64,000 nt of DNA. Source: Seongchinamella sediminis. Its GTDB lineage: Bacteria; Pseudomonadota; Gammaproteobacteria; Pseudomonadales; Halieaceae. The notes below the pieces were generated by a model that was not told the origin of the DNA, did not search any database, and saw only the letters and a program-made list of their open reading frames with translations. The position numbers were made by a program, and so were the translations under genes. Positions within the stretch are counted from its first letter, which is position 1. The number at the start of each line of letters is the position of its first letter. Below, one piece after another: positions 18,249-25,935 of this stretch. Where the stretch lies: NCBI RefSeq assembly GCF_003457605.1, contig NZ_QRAN01000006.1:1-64000 (forward strand), written 5' to 3'.

Positions 18249-18268
18249 ACTGTCAAAGGGGTGACAGT
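18249..18268. promoter_or_regulatory. CRP-family-type operator, ACTGTCA-N6-TGACAGT
   Basis: A perfect 7-bp inverted repeat (18249-18255 and 18262-18268) with a 6-nt spacer, identical in arms and spacing to the site at 3399-3418. It lies between the divergent arylsulfatase and aldehyde dehydrogenase genes. Confidence 0.6.
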
Positions 18269-18292
18269 CTGGCCAGATTAGTGCGCGTAAGT

Positions 18293-18308
18293 TGTCGCCT
18301 TGTTGACA
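18293..18308. promoter_or_regulatory. CRP-family-type operator, TGTCG-N6-TGACA
   Basis: This is the reverse complement form of TGTCA-N6-CGACA found at 11744. It lies 43 bp (about four helical turns) from the site at 18249 and overlaps a TTGACA (18303-18308) that could be a -35 element for the aldehyde dehydrogenase, although no good -10 is visible at standard spacing. Confidence 0.5.
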
Positions 18309-18381
18309 TTCACGGCATGTTCACTGTGGCAGTATGGGTCTGTTTACATAACGACAATTGGTATCGGAGGCAGAGAGTAAT

Positions 18382-19821
18382 ATGCGCAACTATCAGAAAT
18401 TTTATATTGACGGTCAGTGGGTGACACCTGAGGGAGCGATTGAGCTGGATGTCATCAATCCCTGCACGGAAGAGCGTGCCGGCGTCATTGCGCTGGGCAA
18501 TGAGGCCCACGTCAACCAGGCGGTCGCGGCGGCCAGGGCGGCCTTTCCCGCCTGGTCACGCACCACCCGCGAGGAGCGCGTGGAAGTGCTCCAGCGCATT
18601 TGCAGCATCTATGAGCGACGCCTGCAGGAGATGGCCGAGGCCATCACTGACGAGATGGGCGCGCCGCTGACGAACGTGTCGCTAACCATGCAGGCGCCCG
18701 CTGGTCTCGGTCATTTCATGACGACCACGGAAATCCTGCAGAACTTCGAATTCGAGAAAACCATGGGCACTACCACCGTGGTGCACGAGCCTGCGGGCGT
18801 GTGCGCCCTGATCACGCCCTGGAACTGGCCGATCAACCAGATTGCCTGCAAGGTGGCCCCGGCGCTGGCGGCGGGCTGTACCATGGTGCTGAAGCCCAGC
18901 GAAGTCGCGCCATTTTCCGCCTACCTCATGGCTGAGATTATCGATGAAGCCGGCGTGCCGCCGGGTGTGTTCAATCTGGTCAACGGCGACGGCCCGGGTG
19001 TGGGTTCACCACTGACCGCCCATCCCGATATCGATTTTGTCTCCTTTACCGGCTCGACCCGGGCCGGGACGATGATATCCAAGGCCGCGGCTGACACCGT
19101 CAAGGGCGTCGCCCTCGAACTGGGGGGCAAATCGGCCAATATCATTCTCGACGATGCCGACCTCGAACAAGCGGTCACCCACGGTGTAAGTACCATGATG
19201 CTGAATTCCGGGCAGAGCTGTAACGCCCCCTCCCGGATGTTGGTGCCCGCATCCAGGCTGGAGGAGGCGGAGGCCATCGCCGGCGCCATCTGCGGCCAGA
19301 TCGTAGTGGGCGACACCAGGGACGAGGCCACGACCATGGGGCCGCTGGCCAGTAAAGTGCATTTCGACAAGGTGCAGGGCCTGATAAAGACCGGAATCGA
19401 GGAGGGCGCAAAGCTGGTGTGCGGTGGCCCCGGGCTGCCGGACAGTGTCCAGCGTGGTTATTTCACCCAGCCGACGGTGTTCAGCGCCGTCAACAACCAG
19501 ATGACGATCGCCCGCGAGGAAATCTTCGGTCCGGTGCTCTGCATGATCCCCTATGAAACCGAAGAAGACGCCGTCGATATCGCCAATGACACGCTGTTTG
19601 GCCTGTCAGGCTACGTGTTTGGCGGCGACAAAGAGCGGGTTCGCGCCGTCGCGCGGCGGCTGCGCACCGGTAATGTCCATCTCAACGGCGCCGGGCCGGA
19701 CTTCCAGGCCCCGTTCGGCGGTTACCGCCAATCCGGTGTCGGTCGCGAATGGGGGATATACGGCTTTGAGGAATTCCTCGAAGTGAAAGCTATCCTCGGC
19801 GACAGGGAGGCAGAAGCTTGA
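18382..19821 (+). CDS. NAD(P)-dependent aldehyde dehydrogenase
   Basis: The 479-residue enzyme oxidises an aldehyde to its acid. It has the Pro-Trp-Asn-Trp-Pro cofactor motif, Phe-Thr-Gly-Ser-Thr near 232, the Glu-Leu-Gly-Gly-Lys-Ser general-base motif near 254, and the catalytic Cys in Asn-Ser-Gly-Gln-Ser-Cys near 285. The ATG at 18382 is preferred over an upstream TTG because a GGAGG/GAGAG stretch precedes it. It overlaps the following SDR gene by 4 bp, so the two are co-translated. Neighbours suggest a role after the PQQ alcohol dehydrogenase or on acetaldehyde from acetoin cleavage; the sequence does not decide between these. Confidence 0.9.
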   Translation: MRNYQKFYIDGQWVTPEGAIELDVINPCTEERAGVIALGNEAHVNQAVAAARAAFPAWSRTTREERVEVLQRICSIYERRLQEMAEAITDEMGAPLTNVSLTMQAPAGLGHFMTTTEILQNFEFEKTMGTTTVVHEPAGVCALITPWNWPINQIACKVAPALAAGCTMVLKPSEVAPFSAYLMAEIIDEAGVPPGVFNLVNGDGPGVGSPLTAHPDIDFVSFTGSTRAGTMISKAAADTVKGVALELGGKSANIILDDADLEQAVTHGVSTMMLNSGQSCNAPSRMLVPASRLEEAEAIAGAICGQIVVGDTRDEATTMGPLASKVHFDKVQGLIKTGIEEGAKLVCGGPGLPDSVQRGYFTQPTVFSAVNNQMTIAREEIFGPVLCMIPYETEEDAVDIANDTLFGLSGYVFGGDKERVRAVARRLRTGNVHLNGAGPDFQAPFGGYRQSGVGREWGIYGFEEFLEVKAILGDREAEA

Positions 19822-20585
19822 ACAATCAACTCTTCGCGATGAACGGCCATGTGGCCATGGTCACTGGCGGGGGAACGGGCCTGGGCCGGCGCTTTGCCGC
19901 GGTACTGGCCCAGGCCGGTGCCACGGTAATCCTGTGCGGCCGCCGTGTCGACAAACTGGAGGAAACCGCCGCCGCTATCCGGGAGCGGAATGGCGAGGCT
20001 CATTGCATCGCGATGGACGTGGCCGATGCCGACAGTGTGACCGGGGCTTTTGCCCAGGCGCTGGAAATCGGCCCCGTTTCGGTGTTGCTCAACAACGCCG
20101 GCGTGGCCTCCGAGCCGATGCTGCTCGACCTGCCGGAAGAGACCTGGGACACGGTGATGGACATTAACCTGAAAGGTGCCTGGCTGGTGGCCCGCGCGGC
20201 GGCCAGGCAAATGATCGATGCCGGTAGCGGCGGCTCCATCGTCAACATCTCATCGATTCTGGGTTCCAGTGTGCAGAAGGGCACCGGCGCCTATGCGGCT
20301 GCCAAAGCCGGCCTGTTGCACCTCAATCGCGCCATGGCGCTGGAGTGGGCGCGCTACAGCATCAGGGTGAATGCCATTGCCCCGGGGTACTACCATACTG
20401 ATATAGCGGGGGATTATCTCGACTCCGATTCCGGCAGGCAGATGCTCAGGCGCATCCCCCAGCGACGGCTCGGCAGTCCGGAAGAACTGGACGGGGTTCT
20501 ACTGTTGTTGGCATCGAATGCATTGAGCTATATGACCGGTTCCGTGGTCACCGTCGATGGGGGGCTGTCGCTGTCCATCATATGA
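19818..20585 (+). CDS. SDR family oxidoreductase (3-oxoacyl reductase-like)
   Basis: The 255-residue classical short-chain dehydrogenase has the cofactor motif Thr-Gly-Gly-Gly-Thr-Gly-Leu-Gly near residues 16-23, Asn-Asn-Ala-Gly near 94, and the Ser...Tyr-x-x-x-Lys active site (Tyr-Ala-Ala-Ala-Lys). Translation most likely starts at the TTG at 19818, which overlaps the aldehyde dehydrogenase stop and has GGGAGG 7 nt upstream; an ATG at 19839 is the alternative. The tight coupling suggests both enzymes act on one substrate series. Confidence 0.85.
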   Translation: MNNQLFAMNGHVAMVTGGGTGLGRRFAAVLAQAGATVILCGRRVDKLEETAAAIRERNGEAHCIAMDVADADSVTGAFAQALEIGPVSVLLNNAGVASEPMLLDLPEETWDTVMDINLKGAWLVARAAARQMIDAGSGGSIVNISSILGSSVQKGTGAYAAAKAGLLHLNRAMALEWARYSIRVNAIAPGYYHTDIAGDYLDSDSGRQMLRRIPQRRLGSPEELDGVLLLLASNALSYMTGSVVTVDGGLSLSII

Positions 20586-20606
20586 CAGGATTACTGCGAC
20601 GTAATT

Positions 20607-20628
20607 GCCAGCCCCCGGGGAGGCTGGC
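20607..20628. terminator. Hairpin between convergent SDR genes
   Basis: GCCAGCC (20607-20613) pairs with GGCTGGC (20622-20628) around an 8-nt loop, in the 84-bp gap between two convergent stops. It is probably a shared terminator; there is no T-run. Confidence 0.5.
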
Positions 20629-20669
20629 CAAACCGGTATGACAGCCGGACGCCGGAGCGGGCATGGCCG

Positions 20670-21446
20670 CTAGATCATCACCATGCCGCCATCGGTCAGG
20701 ATGCATTGCCCGGTGATGTAGTCCGCATCGTCCGAGGCGAGGAAGGAGACCAGCCGGGCCACGTCCTCTGGCGTCTGCACCCGTCCCAGGGCGATGCCTT
20801 CCAGCGCTTGCTGGAACATGTCGCCCGGGGGAATACCCAGTACTTCCGATGCCCGGCTGTCAATAATGTCCCACATGCCGGTATCGACGATGCCCGGGCA
20901 GTAGGCGTTGACGGTAATGCCGTGGGCGGCGAATTCCCGGGCCATCACCTGGGTGAGAGCCCGCACGCAGAATTTTGAGGCGCCATAGGTGCCCAGAACC
21001 GGGTGGCTGGTGTGCGATGCCGCGCTGCCGGCATTGATGATCCGGCCGCCGTTGCCCTGGGCAATCATCTGTTCGGCGGCTGCCTGGGCGCACCAGAGCA
21101 ACCCTTTCACATTGATATCGAACAGGCGATCAAAATCCGACTCGGTAATCGCCAGGATGGGGTCCACCTGCACGATGCCGGCGTTGGACACCAGCACATC
21201 CAGCCTGCCGAGATCCGCCACGGTTCTGGCCACCATGGCGAACACCTGGTCACGGTCGCTGACATCTGCCGGCACCGCCACGCTCTCGGTGCCAGCCGCC
21301 CGCAGCGCCTCCGCCGCCGCCTCGGCGCCTGCCACACTGATGTCGTTAATGGCCAGGGCGAAGCCGTCGTCCGCCAGCCGTTCCGCGATAGCCCGGCCGA
21401 TGCCTGTTGCTGCCCCGGTAACCAGGGCTGTTTTTCTGTCTGTCAT
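20670..21446 (-). CDS. SDR family, meso-2,3-butanediol dehydrogenase / acetoin reductase-like
   Basis: The 258-residue SDR has Thr-Gly-Ala-Ala-Thr-Gly-Ile-Gly at its N-terminus, Ser-Asn-Ala-Gly near 87, and the active-site Tyr-Gly-Ala-Ser-Lys. Stretches such as Asp-Val-Ser-Asp-Arg-Asp-Gln-Val-Phe-Ala and Asn-Ala-Tyr-Cys-Pro-Gly-Ile-Val resemble BudC-type acetoin reductases, so interconversion of 2,3-butanediol, acetoin or diacetyl is a reasonable reading. The ATG at 21446 has AGAAGG 6 nt upstream. The gene is downstream of an MDR dehydrogenase on the same strand and close to an acetoin-dehydrogenase-like operon. Confidence 0.8.
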   Translation of the reverse strand: MTDRKTALVTGAATGIGRAIAERLADDGFALAINDISVAGAEAAAEALRAAGTESVAVPADVSDRDQVFAMVARTVADLGRLDVLVSNAGIVQVDPILAITESDFDRLFDINVKGLLWCAQAAAEQMIAQGNGGRIINAGSAASHTSHPVLGTYGASKFCVRALTQVMAREFAAHGITVNAYCPGIVDTGMWDIIDSRASEVLGIPPGDMFQQALEGIALGRVQTPEDVARLVSFLASDDADYITGQCILTDGGMVMI

Positions 21447-21514
21447 AAGCAACCTTCTTTACTGTCAAAATCCGAACGCCTGATCGTTGCAGCCGCCCGT
21501 GCTGAATACCAGAC

Positions 21515-22555
21515 TCAGGGCTTGATGACCGCCTTGAGCGTGGTCCTGGTGTTGATCTGTGCCTCGAACGCCTCGCCAGCTTGCGCCAGATCATAGCGGT
21601 GGGTGATCAGCGGCTTGCGGTCCACCTTGCCGTCGCTGATGAGCTGCAGTGACTGCCTGACCTCCTCCTCGGTGTAGCCCAGGGTGCCAAATATGCTGAT
21701 GTTCTTGGCCACCACCTGGTTAAAATCCACCTGCGGTGTGGTTTCGTACAGCGCCACCGCGATCAGCCGGCCGCTGGCCGGTTTCACAACCTCCAGCGCC
21801 TGGTTGAGGGTCTGGGGCAGGCCGGCGCACTCGATAACCACGTCGATGTTGCCGCTGGAGACCGGGCTGTACAGCACCGGCGTTTCGCCCGCCAGCGCTT
21901 TCATGGCAGCCACCAGGTCTTCCTCCTGGGCGTTGACCGTGCGTGCAGCGCCGAATTCGCGGGCCATCTGCAGGCGATTTTCCGCCACATCGCTGACAAT
22001 TACTTCGCAGTCCGGGTGCAGGGCGCGAATGACCTGCAGGCAGCCCAGGCCGATCATGCCGGCGCCGATCAGCAGGATGCGCTCACCCGGCTGCGGGTCC
22101 GCGCGCTGCACTGCGGTCAGCGACACCACCAGCGGTTCCAGCGTCGCCGCTTCCTCGTAGGAGACAGCGTCGGGCAGATTGAGTACCAGCGGGTGGGGCG
22201 TGGTAATCGGTGTCACGTTACAGTACTCGGCGTAAGCGCCGATAGCGAAACCGACCACCCGATCCCCTGCCGCGATGTCCGCCACACCGGCGTCAGCGCC
22301 AATAGCGACCACCTCACCGGCGAACTCATGCCCGAACAGTACCCCGTCCTCCTGGGGCAGGGTCATCTCCTTGAACATGCCGAGCTTGTAGGTATGCAGG
22401 TCAGTGCCACAGACGCCCACGGCCTTCACCCTGACCAGCACGCCGTCGTCGCCGACAGCGGGTATGGGCACGTCCTGTACGCGCAGGTCGCGCAGGTCGT
22501 GCAGTACCGCTGCGCGCATGGTCTGTCCCGGTTTGTCCTGACTCGCGTTGGCCAT
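21515..22555 (-). CDS. Zinc-type medium-chain alcohol dehydrogenase (butanediol/threonine dehydrogenase-like)
   Basis: The 346-residue MDR protein has the catalytic zinc region Val-Cys-Gly-Thr-Asp-Leu-His and Gly-His-Glu-Phe-Ala-Gly-Glu, and a Rossmann fold Gly-Ala-Gly-Met-Ile-Gly-Leu-Gly. The four-cysteine structural zinc lobe that usually follows Gly-Asp-Arg-Val is missing: the chain goes straight to Phe-Ala-Ile-Gly-Ala-Tyr-Ala-Glu-Tyr. The start at 22555 is set by a GGGAG site about 8 nt upstream; the longer frame is unlikely. Placed 68 bp before the BudC-like SDR, it probably acts on 2,3-butanediol or a related secondary alcohol. Confidence 0.8.
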   Translation of the reverse strand: MANASQDKPGQTMRAAVLHDLRDLRVQDVPIPAVGDDGVLVRVKAVGVCGTDLHTYKLGMFKEMTLPQEDGVLFGHEFAGEVVAIGADAGVADIAAGDRVVGFAIGAYAEYCNVTPITTPHPLVLNLPDAVSYEEAATLEPLVVSLTAVQRADPQPGERILLIGAGMIGLGCLQVIRALHPDCEVIVSDVAENRLQMAREFGAARTVNAQEEDLVAAMKALAGETPVLYSPVSSGNIDVVIECAGLPQTLNQALEVVKPASGRLIAVALYETTPQVDFNQVVAKNISIFGTLGYTEEEVRQSLQLISDGKVDRKPLITHRYDLAQAGEAFEAQINTRTTLKAVIKP

Positions 22556-22756
22556 CGTATGCTCCCTCGTCCTGTTCCAGTGTGCTTGGGCGCTGCGGTT
22601 TGCAGACCGCAGGCGCCGACATCTGCTGGAAGAATAGCGGGCGCCGTGACGCATTACTTGACGCAACGAGACATGTTTTTGATGTTTCGAGACGTTTGGG
22701 CGCCCGCAGGCCTGCGGTGACCCCCCGCGGCCGGCCGCTGGCCGGATCCAGGGTGA

Positions 22757-23764
22757 TCAGTCAGACCGGGCAAGCCGCATGCGCCGGGGCGTTTGTCCGA
22801 ACCAGCGCTGGCAGCTGCGGGTCAGAATGGCCTGCTCGCTGTAGCCAACCAGGCCCGCCACCTGGGACAGTGGCATGTCGGTATGGCGCAGGTAGTGGTC
22901 CACGGTCGCACGGCGAACGTCATCGCGGATCGCGTCGAAACTGGTGCCCTCCTCGTGCAGGCGCCGTTGCAGGGTGCGGGGATGCATGGCCATGGCCCGG
23001 GCGATCGCTGTCCGGCTGCAACTGCCCGTTGCCAGACTCTTGCGTACGGCGGTTTCAACGCGCGTCGTATAACGCTCATCGGCAGTCGGTGTCTGCACGT
23101 CGAGGTAGTCGGTGGCAAGACGGTGCAATTGCTCGCTACGCTGGAGCAGGGGTTTATCCAGGGTCGCGGGGGACACATACAGGGCATTGCGCCCGCTGCT
23201 GAACTGCACAGGCGCGCCGAAGTAAGCTTCGTAACGCGACGCCGGCAGCAGGGGGCCATGGGGCAGTTCTACCCGGATCAGGCGATAGTCCTCCTGCGCG
23301 AGCAGTTGGACCACGCCGTGGGAGACGCCGAGCGCCAGGTCTTCCGCCTGGCACATGGCATCATGGGGCAGGTGGGCCAGGTCGATGGCAAGCTCCAGGC
23401 GCGTGCTCCGAACCAGCTTGTCGATTCTCTGGGACAGCGCCGGACTCTGGATGAAGAGGTAGCTAGCGGCGCAGCGTATGGCATCTTCGACGCTGGCGGA
23501 GTTCTGCATGGCCAAGGCCAGCGGCCCCAGCACGCCAATATCCTGGCGCGCCGCGAGGCGCAGGCCGAAGTCGGCGATGCCCAGGCTGTCGGCAGTCCGC
23601 TCCAGCAGTTGTACCAGCTGGCGGTAGGGCAGCAGCGCGTCCTCGTGCTGCAGCAGGCCATCGGCAATACCGCACGCCCGGGTATAGCTGCGGGGATCGC
23701 CGCCGAGCTCTTTCACCAGCTCGCTGTAGCCGCGCAAACCACCGACCCGCACTTTTGCCGTCAT
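22757..23764 (-). CDS. AraC-family transcriptional regulator (OruR/arabinose-binding-domain type)
   Basis: The 335-residue protein has a long N-terminal effector domain of the kind seen in OruR/ArgR-like AraC regulators, then a C-terminal double HTH (about 235-333: Met-His-Pro-Arg-Thr-Leu-Gln-Arg-Arg-Leu in the first helix pair; Val-Gly-Tyr-Ser-Glu-Gln-Ala and Phe-Gly-Gln-Thr-Pro-Arg-Arg-Met-Arg in the second). It is transcribed divergently from the E1alpha gene, 136 bp away, so it is the likely regulator of the adjacent operon. Classic acetoin operons use the sigma-54 activator AcoR instead; none is seen here. Confidence 0.85.
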   Translation of the reverse strand: MTAKVRVGGLRGYSELVKELGGDPRSYTRACGIADGLLQHEDALLPYRQLVQLLERTADSLGIADFGLRLAARQDIGVLGPLALAMQNSASVEDAIRCAASYLFIQSPALSQRIDKLVRSTRLELAIDLAHLPHDAMCQAEDLALGVSHGVVQLLAQEDYRLIRVELPHGPLLPASRYEAYFGAPVQFSSGRNALYVSPATLDKPLLQRSEQLHRLATDYLDVQTPTADERYTTRVETAVRKSLATGSCSRTAIARAMAMHPRTLQRRLHEEGTSFDAIRDDVRRATVDHYLRHTDMPLSQVAGLVGYSEQAILTRSCQRWFGQTPRRMRLARSD

Positions 23765-23900
23765 AACCTGCCGCCCCCGAAACGCCTGTCCCCAAGTATC
23801 AAAAAACTGTCTCCCGCAGTCAAGACTGGACCGCGCCCGCGGGCTACCTTGGGCGTCGACTGTGCATAAACCGCGCAATAACACTGCCAGGAGGAATCAG

Positions 23901-24869
23901 ATGGCGCTGAAAAAAGCCGAACTGCTTGAGGCCTATCGCCGCATGCAGACCATCCGGGAGTTCGAGGAAAACATTCACCGCGAGAATACCACCGGTGAAA
24001 TCCCCGGCTTCCTGCATCTTTACAGCGGCCAGGAGGCGAACGCCGTGGCGGTCTGTATGCAGCTGGAGGACAGCGACTACATTTCCAGCAATCACCGCGG
24101 CCACGGTCACTGCCTGGCCAAGGGCGCTGATGTCGAGGGCATGATGCTGGAACTGTACGGCAAGGCGGACGGATTGTGCCGCGGTCGCGGCGGCTCCATG
24201 CATATCGCCGACGTCGCCCGGGGTATTCTCGGTGCCAACGGGATCGTCGGCGCCGGCGCACCACTGGCCACCGGGGCCGCCCTGACGGCCAAGACCCTGG
24301 GCAAGGGTGGCGTGGCGGTCAGCTTCCAGGGCGACGGTGCCTCCAACGAGGGCTACGTATTTGAGGCCATCAACATGGCGGTCATCTACCAGCTGCCCAT
24401 GATCTACTACTTCGAGAACAACGGCTACGGTGAGTTCACCGGTCACGACTACGCGGTCGGCAGTGGTGACATCGCCGGCCGCGCAGCCGCCTGCGGGCTG
24501 CCGGCGGTGAAAATCGACGGCACCGATTTCTTCGCGGTGCACGAGGCCTTTGGCGAGGCGCTCGCGCGGGCGCGGGCCGGCAAGGGGCCATCGGTCATCG
24601 AGGCCCAGGCGGTGCGCTTTCACGGCCACTTCGAGGGCGACCCCCAGGCCTATCGCAGCAAGGAGGAAATGGCGGCAAGCCGCGAGCACAAAGACTGCCT
24701 GAAGATCCTGCGCGGCAAACTGGTGAAAGGCAAAAAGGCCACGGCAAAGGAGCTGGACGCCATCGATGCGGAGGTCGTGGCGCTGATCGCCCGCTGCCGC
24801 GAGGCGGCCAAGGCTGCGGCCTATCCCGAGCCAGACACCCTGACCGACAACACTTACGTCAGCTATTGA
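23901..24869 (+). CDS. acoA: Acetoin dehydrogenase-like E1 component, alpha subunit
   Basis: This 322-residue TPP-dependent subunit matches AcoA-type E1alpha proteins: Ser-Asn-His-Arg-Gly-His-Gly-His near 60-67, Gly-Gly-Ser-Met-His-Ile-Ala near 95, and the TPP/Mg motif Gly-Asp-Gly-Ala-Ser-Asn-Glu-Gly near 150-157. An AGGAGG site precedes the ATG at 23901. The stop is 13 bp before the E1beta start. The AcoA assignment is favoured over branched-chain or pyruvate E1alpha because of the Leu-His-Leu-Tyr-Ser-Gly-Gln-Glu-Ala segment and the butanediol-dehydrogenase-like neighbours, but the substrate is inferred. Confidence 0.82.
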   Translation: MALKKAELLEAYRRMQTIREFEENIHRENTTGEIPGFLHLYSGQEANAVAVCMQLEDSDYISSNHRGHGHCLAKGADVEGMMLELYGKADGLCRGRGGSMHIADVARGILGANGIVGAGAPLATGAALTAKTLGKGGVAVSFQGDGASNEGYVFEAINMAVIYQLPMIYYFENNGYGEFTGHDYAVGSGDIAGRAAACGLPAVKIDGTDFFAVHEAFGEALARARAGKGPSVIEAQAVRFHGHFEGDPQAYRSKEEMAASREHKDCLKILRGKLVKGKKATAKELDAIDAEVVALIARCREAAKAAAYPEPDTLTDNTYVSY

Positions 24870-24882
24870 GGAGATGAGCACC

Positions 24883-25923
24883 ATGGCTGAGATGGCAATG
24901 AGAACAGCAATCAATAGTGCACTGGCCCAGGAGATGGCCCGGGACGAATCGGTGGTACTGATCGGCACGGACCTTTCCGGCGGTCGCGGCGGCAGCAGCG
25001 GCGAGGAGGATGCCGCCGGCGGCGTGCTGGGTATTACCAAGGGCCTGGCGCCGCGCTTCGGTGACTCCCGGGTGATCGACACCCCGATCTCCGAGATGGG
25101 TTACATGGGCATGGCGGTGGGCGCCGCGGCAACCGGCCTGCGCCCGGTGGCGGAACTGATGTTTATCGATTTTATCGGCTGTTGCGGCGACATGCTGCTC
25201 AACCAGGCCGCCAAGATCCGCTACATGTTCGGCGGCAAATCCACCTGCCCGCTGGTGATGCGCACCATGATCGGCGCGGGCGGCAACGCCGCCGCCCAGC
25301 ACTCCCAGAGCCTCTATCACTGGTTGACCGCGGTCCCCGGCCTCAAGGTGGTGGTGCCCTCCAACGCCTATGACGCCAAGGGCTTGCTGGCCACTGCGAT
25401 CCGCGATGACGACCCGGTGATTTTCTGCGAGCACAAGGCCCTGTACGACCTTCCCTCAGCCGCGGTGGAGGTGCCGGAAGCGGAGTACCTGATTCCCTTT
25501 GGCGAAGCCAACTTCGTCACCGAGGGCAGCGATGTCACCGTGGTGGCCCTGGGCCTGATGACCCACATCGCTGCCGGGGTGGCGGCAGAGATGGCGAAAA
25601 AAGGTATTTCCGTGGAAGTGATAGACCCCCGCACTACCTCGCCCCTGGACGAGGAGAGCATTCTGGAGAGCGTGGAGAGCACCGGTCGCCTGGTCATCGT
25701 CGACGAAAGCGCCGCCCGCTGCGGCTTTGGTCACGACGTGGCCGCACTGGTGGCACAGCATGCCTTTCATGCGCTGAAGGCGCCGATCCAGCTGGTCACC
25801 CCGCCACACTGCCCGACACCGTTTTCGCCACCGCTGGAGCAGGCCTGGATTCCCGGCGCCGAGCGTGTCGCCAGTGCCATTCTGGCGACCATGGGCGCGG
25901 CCGATCGCGGCGCGGCGGCGTAG
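24883..25923 (+). CDS. acoB: Acetoin dehydrogenase-like E1 component, beta subunit
   Basis: The protein (346 residues from the start chosen) is a transketolase-like E1beta, forming the alpha2beta2 decarboxylase/lyase with the preceding subunit. Visible features are Glu-Met-Gly-Tyr-Met-Gly-Met near 71, the Phe-Ile-Asp-Phe segment near 95, and a C-terminal transketolase domain. GAGGAG at 24868-24873 is nine bases before the ATG at 24883 and touches an alternative ATG at 24874, so 24883 is preferred. The stop TAG overlaps the Shine-Dalgarno of the next gene. Confidence 0.82.
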   Translation: MAEMAMRTAINSALAQEMARDESVVLIGTDLSGGRGGSSGEEDAAGGVLGITKGLAPRFGDSRVIDTPISEMGYMGMAVGAAATGLRPVAELMFIDFIGCCGDMLLNQAAKIRYMFGGKSTCPLVMRTMIGAGGNAAAQHSQSLYHWLTAVPGLKVVVPSNAYDAKGLLATAIRDDDPVIFCEHKALYDLPSAAVEVPEAEYLIPFGEANFVTEGSDVTVVALGLMTHIAAGVAAEMAKKGISVEVIDPRTTSPLDEESILESVESTGRLVIVDESAARCGFGHDVAALVAQHAFHALKAPIQLVTPPHCPTPFSPPLEQAWIPGAERVASAILATMGAADRGAAA

Positions 25924-25935
25924 GAGGTAGACATA

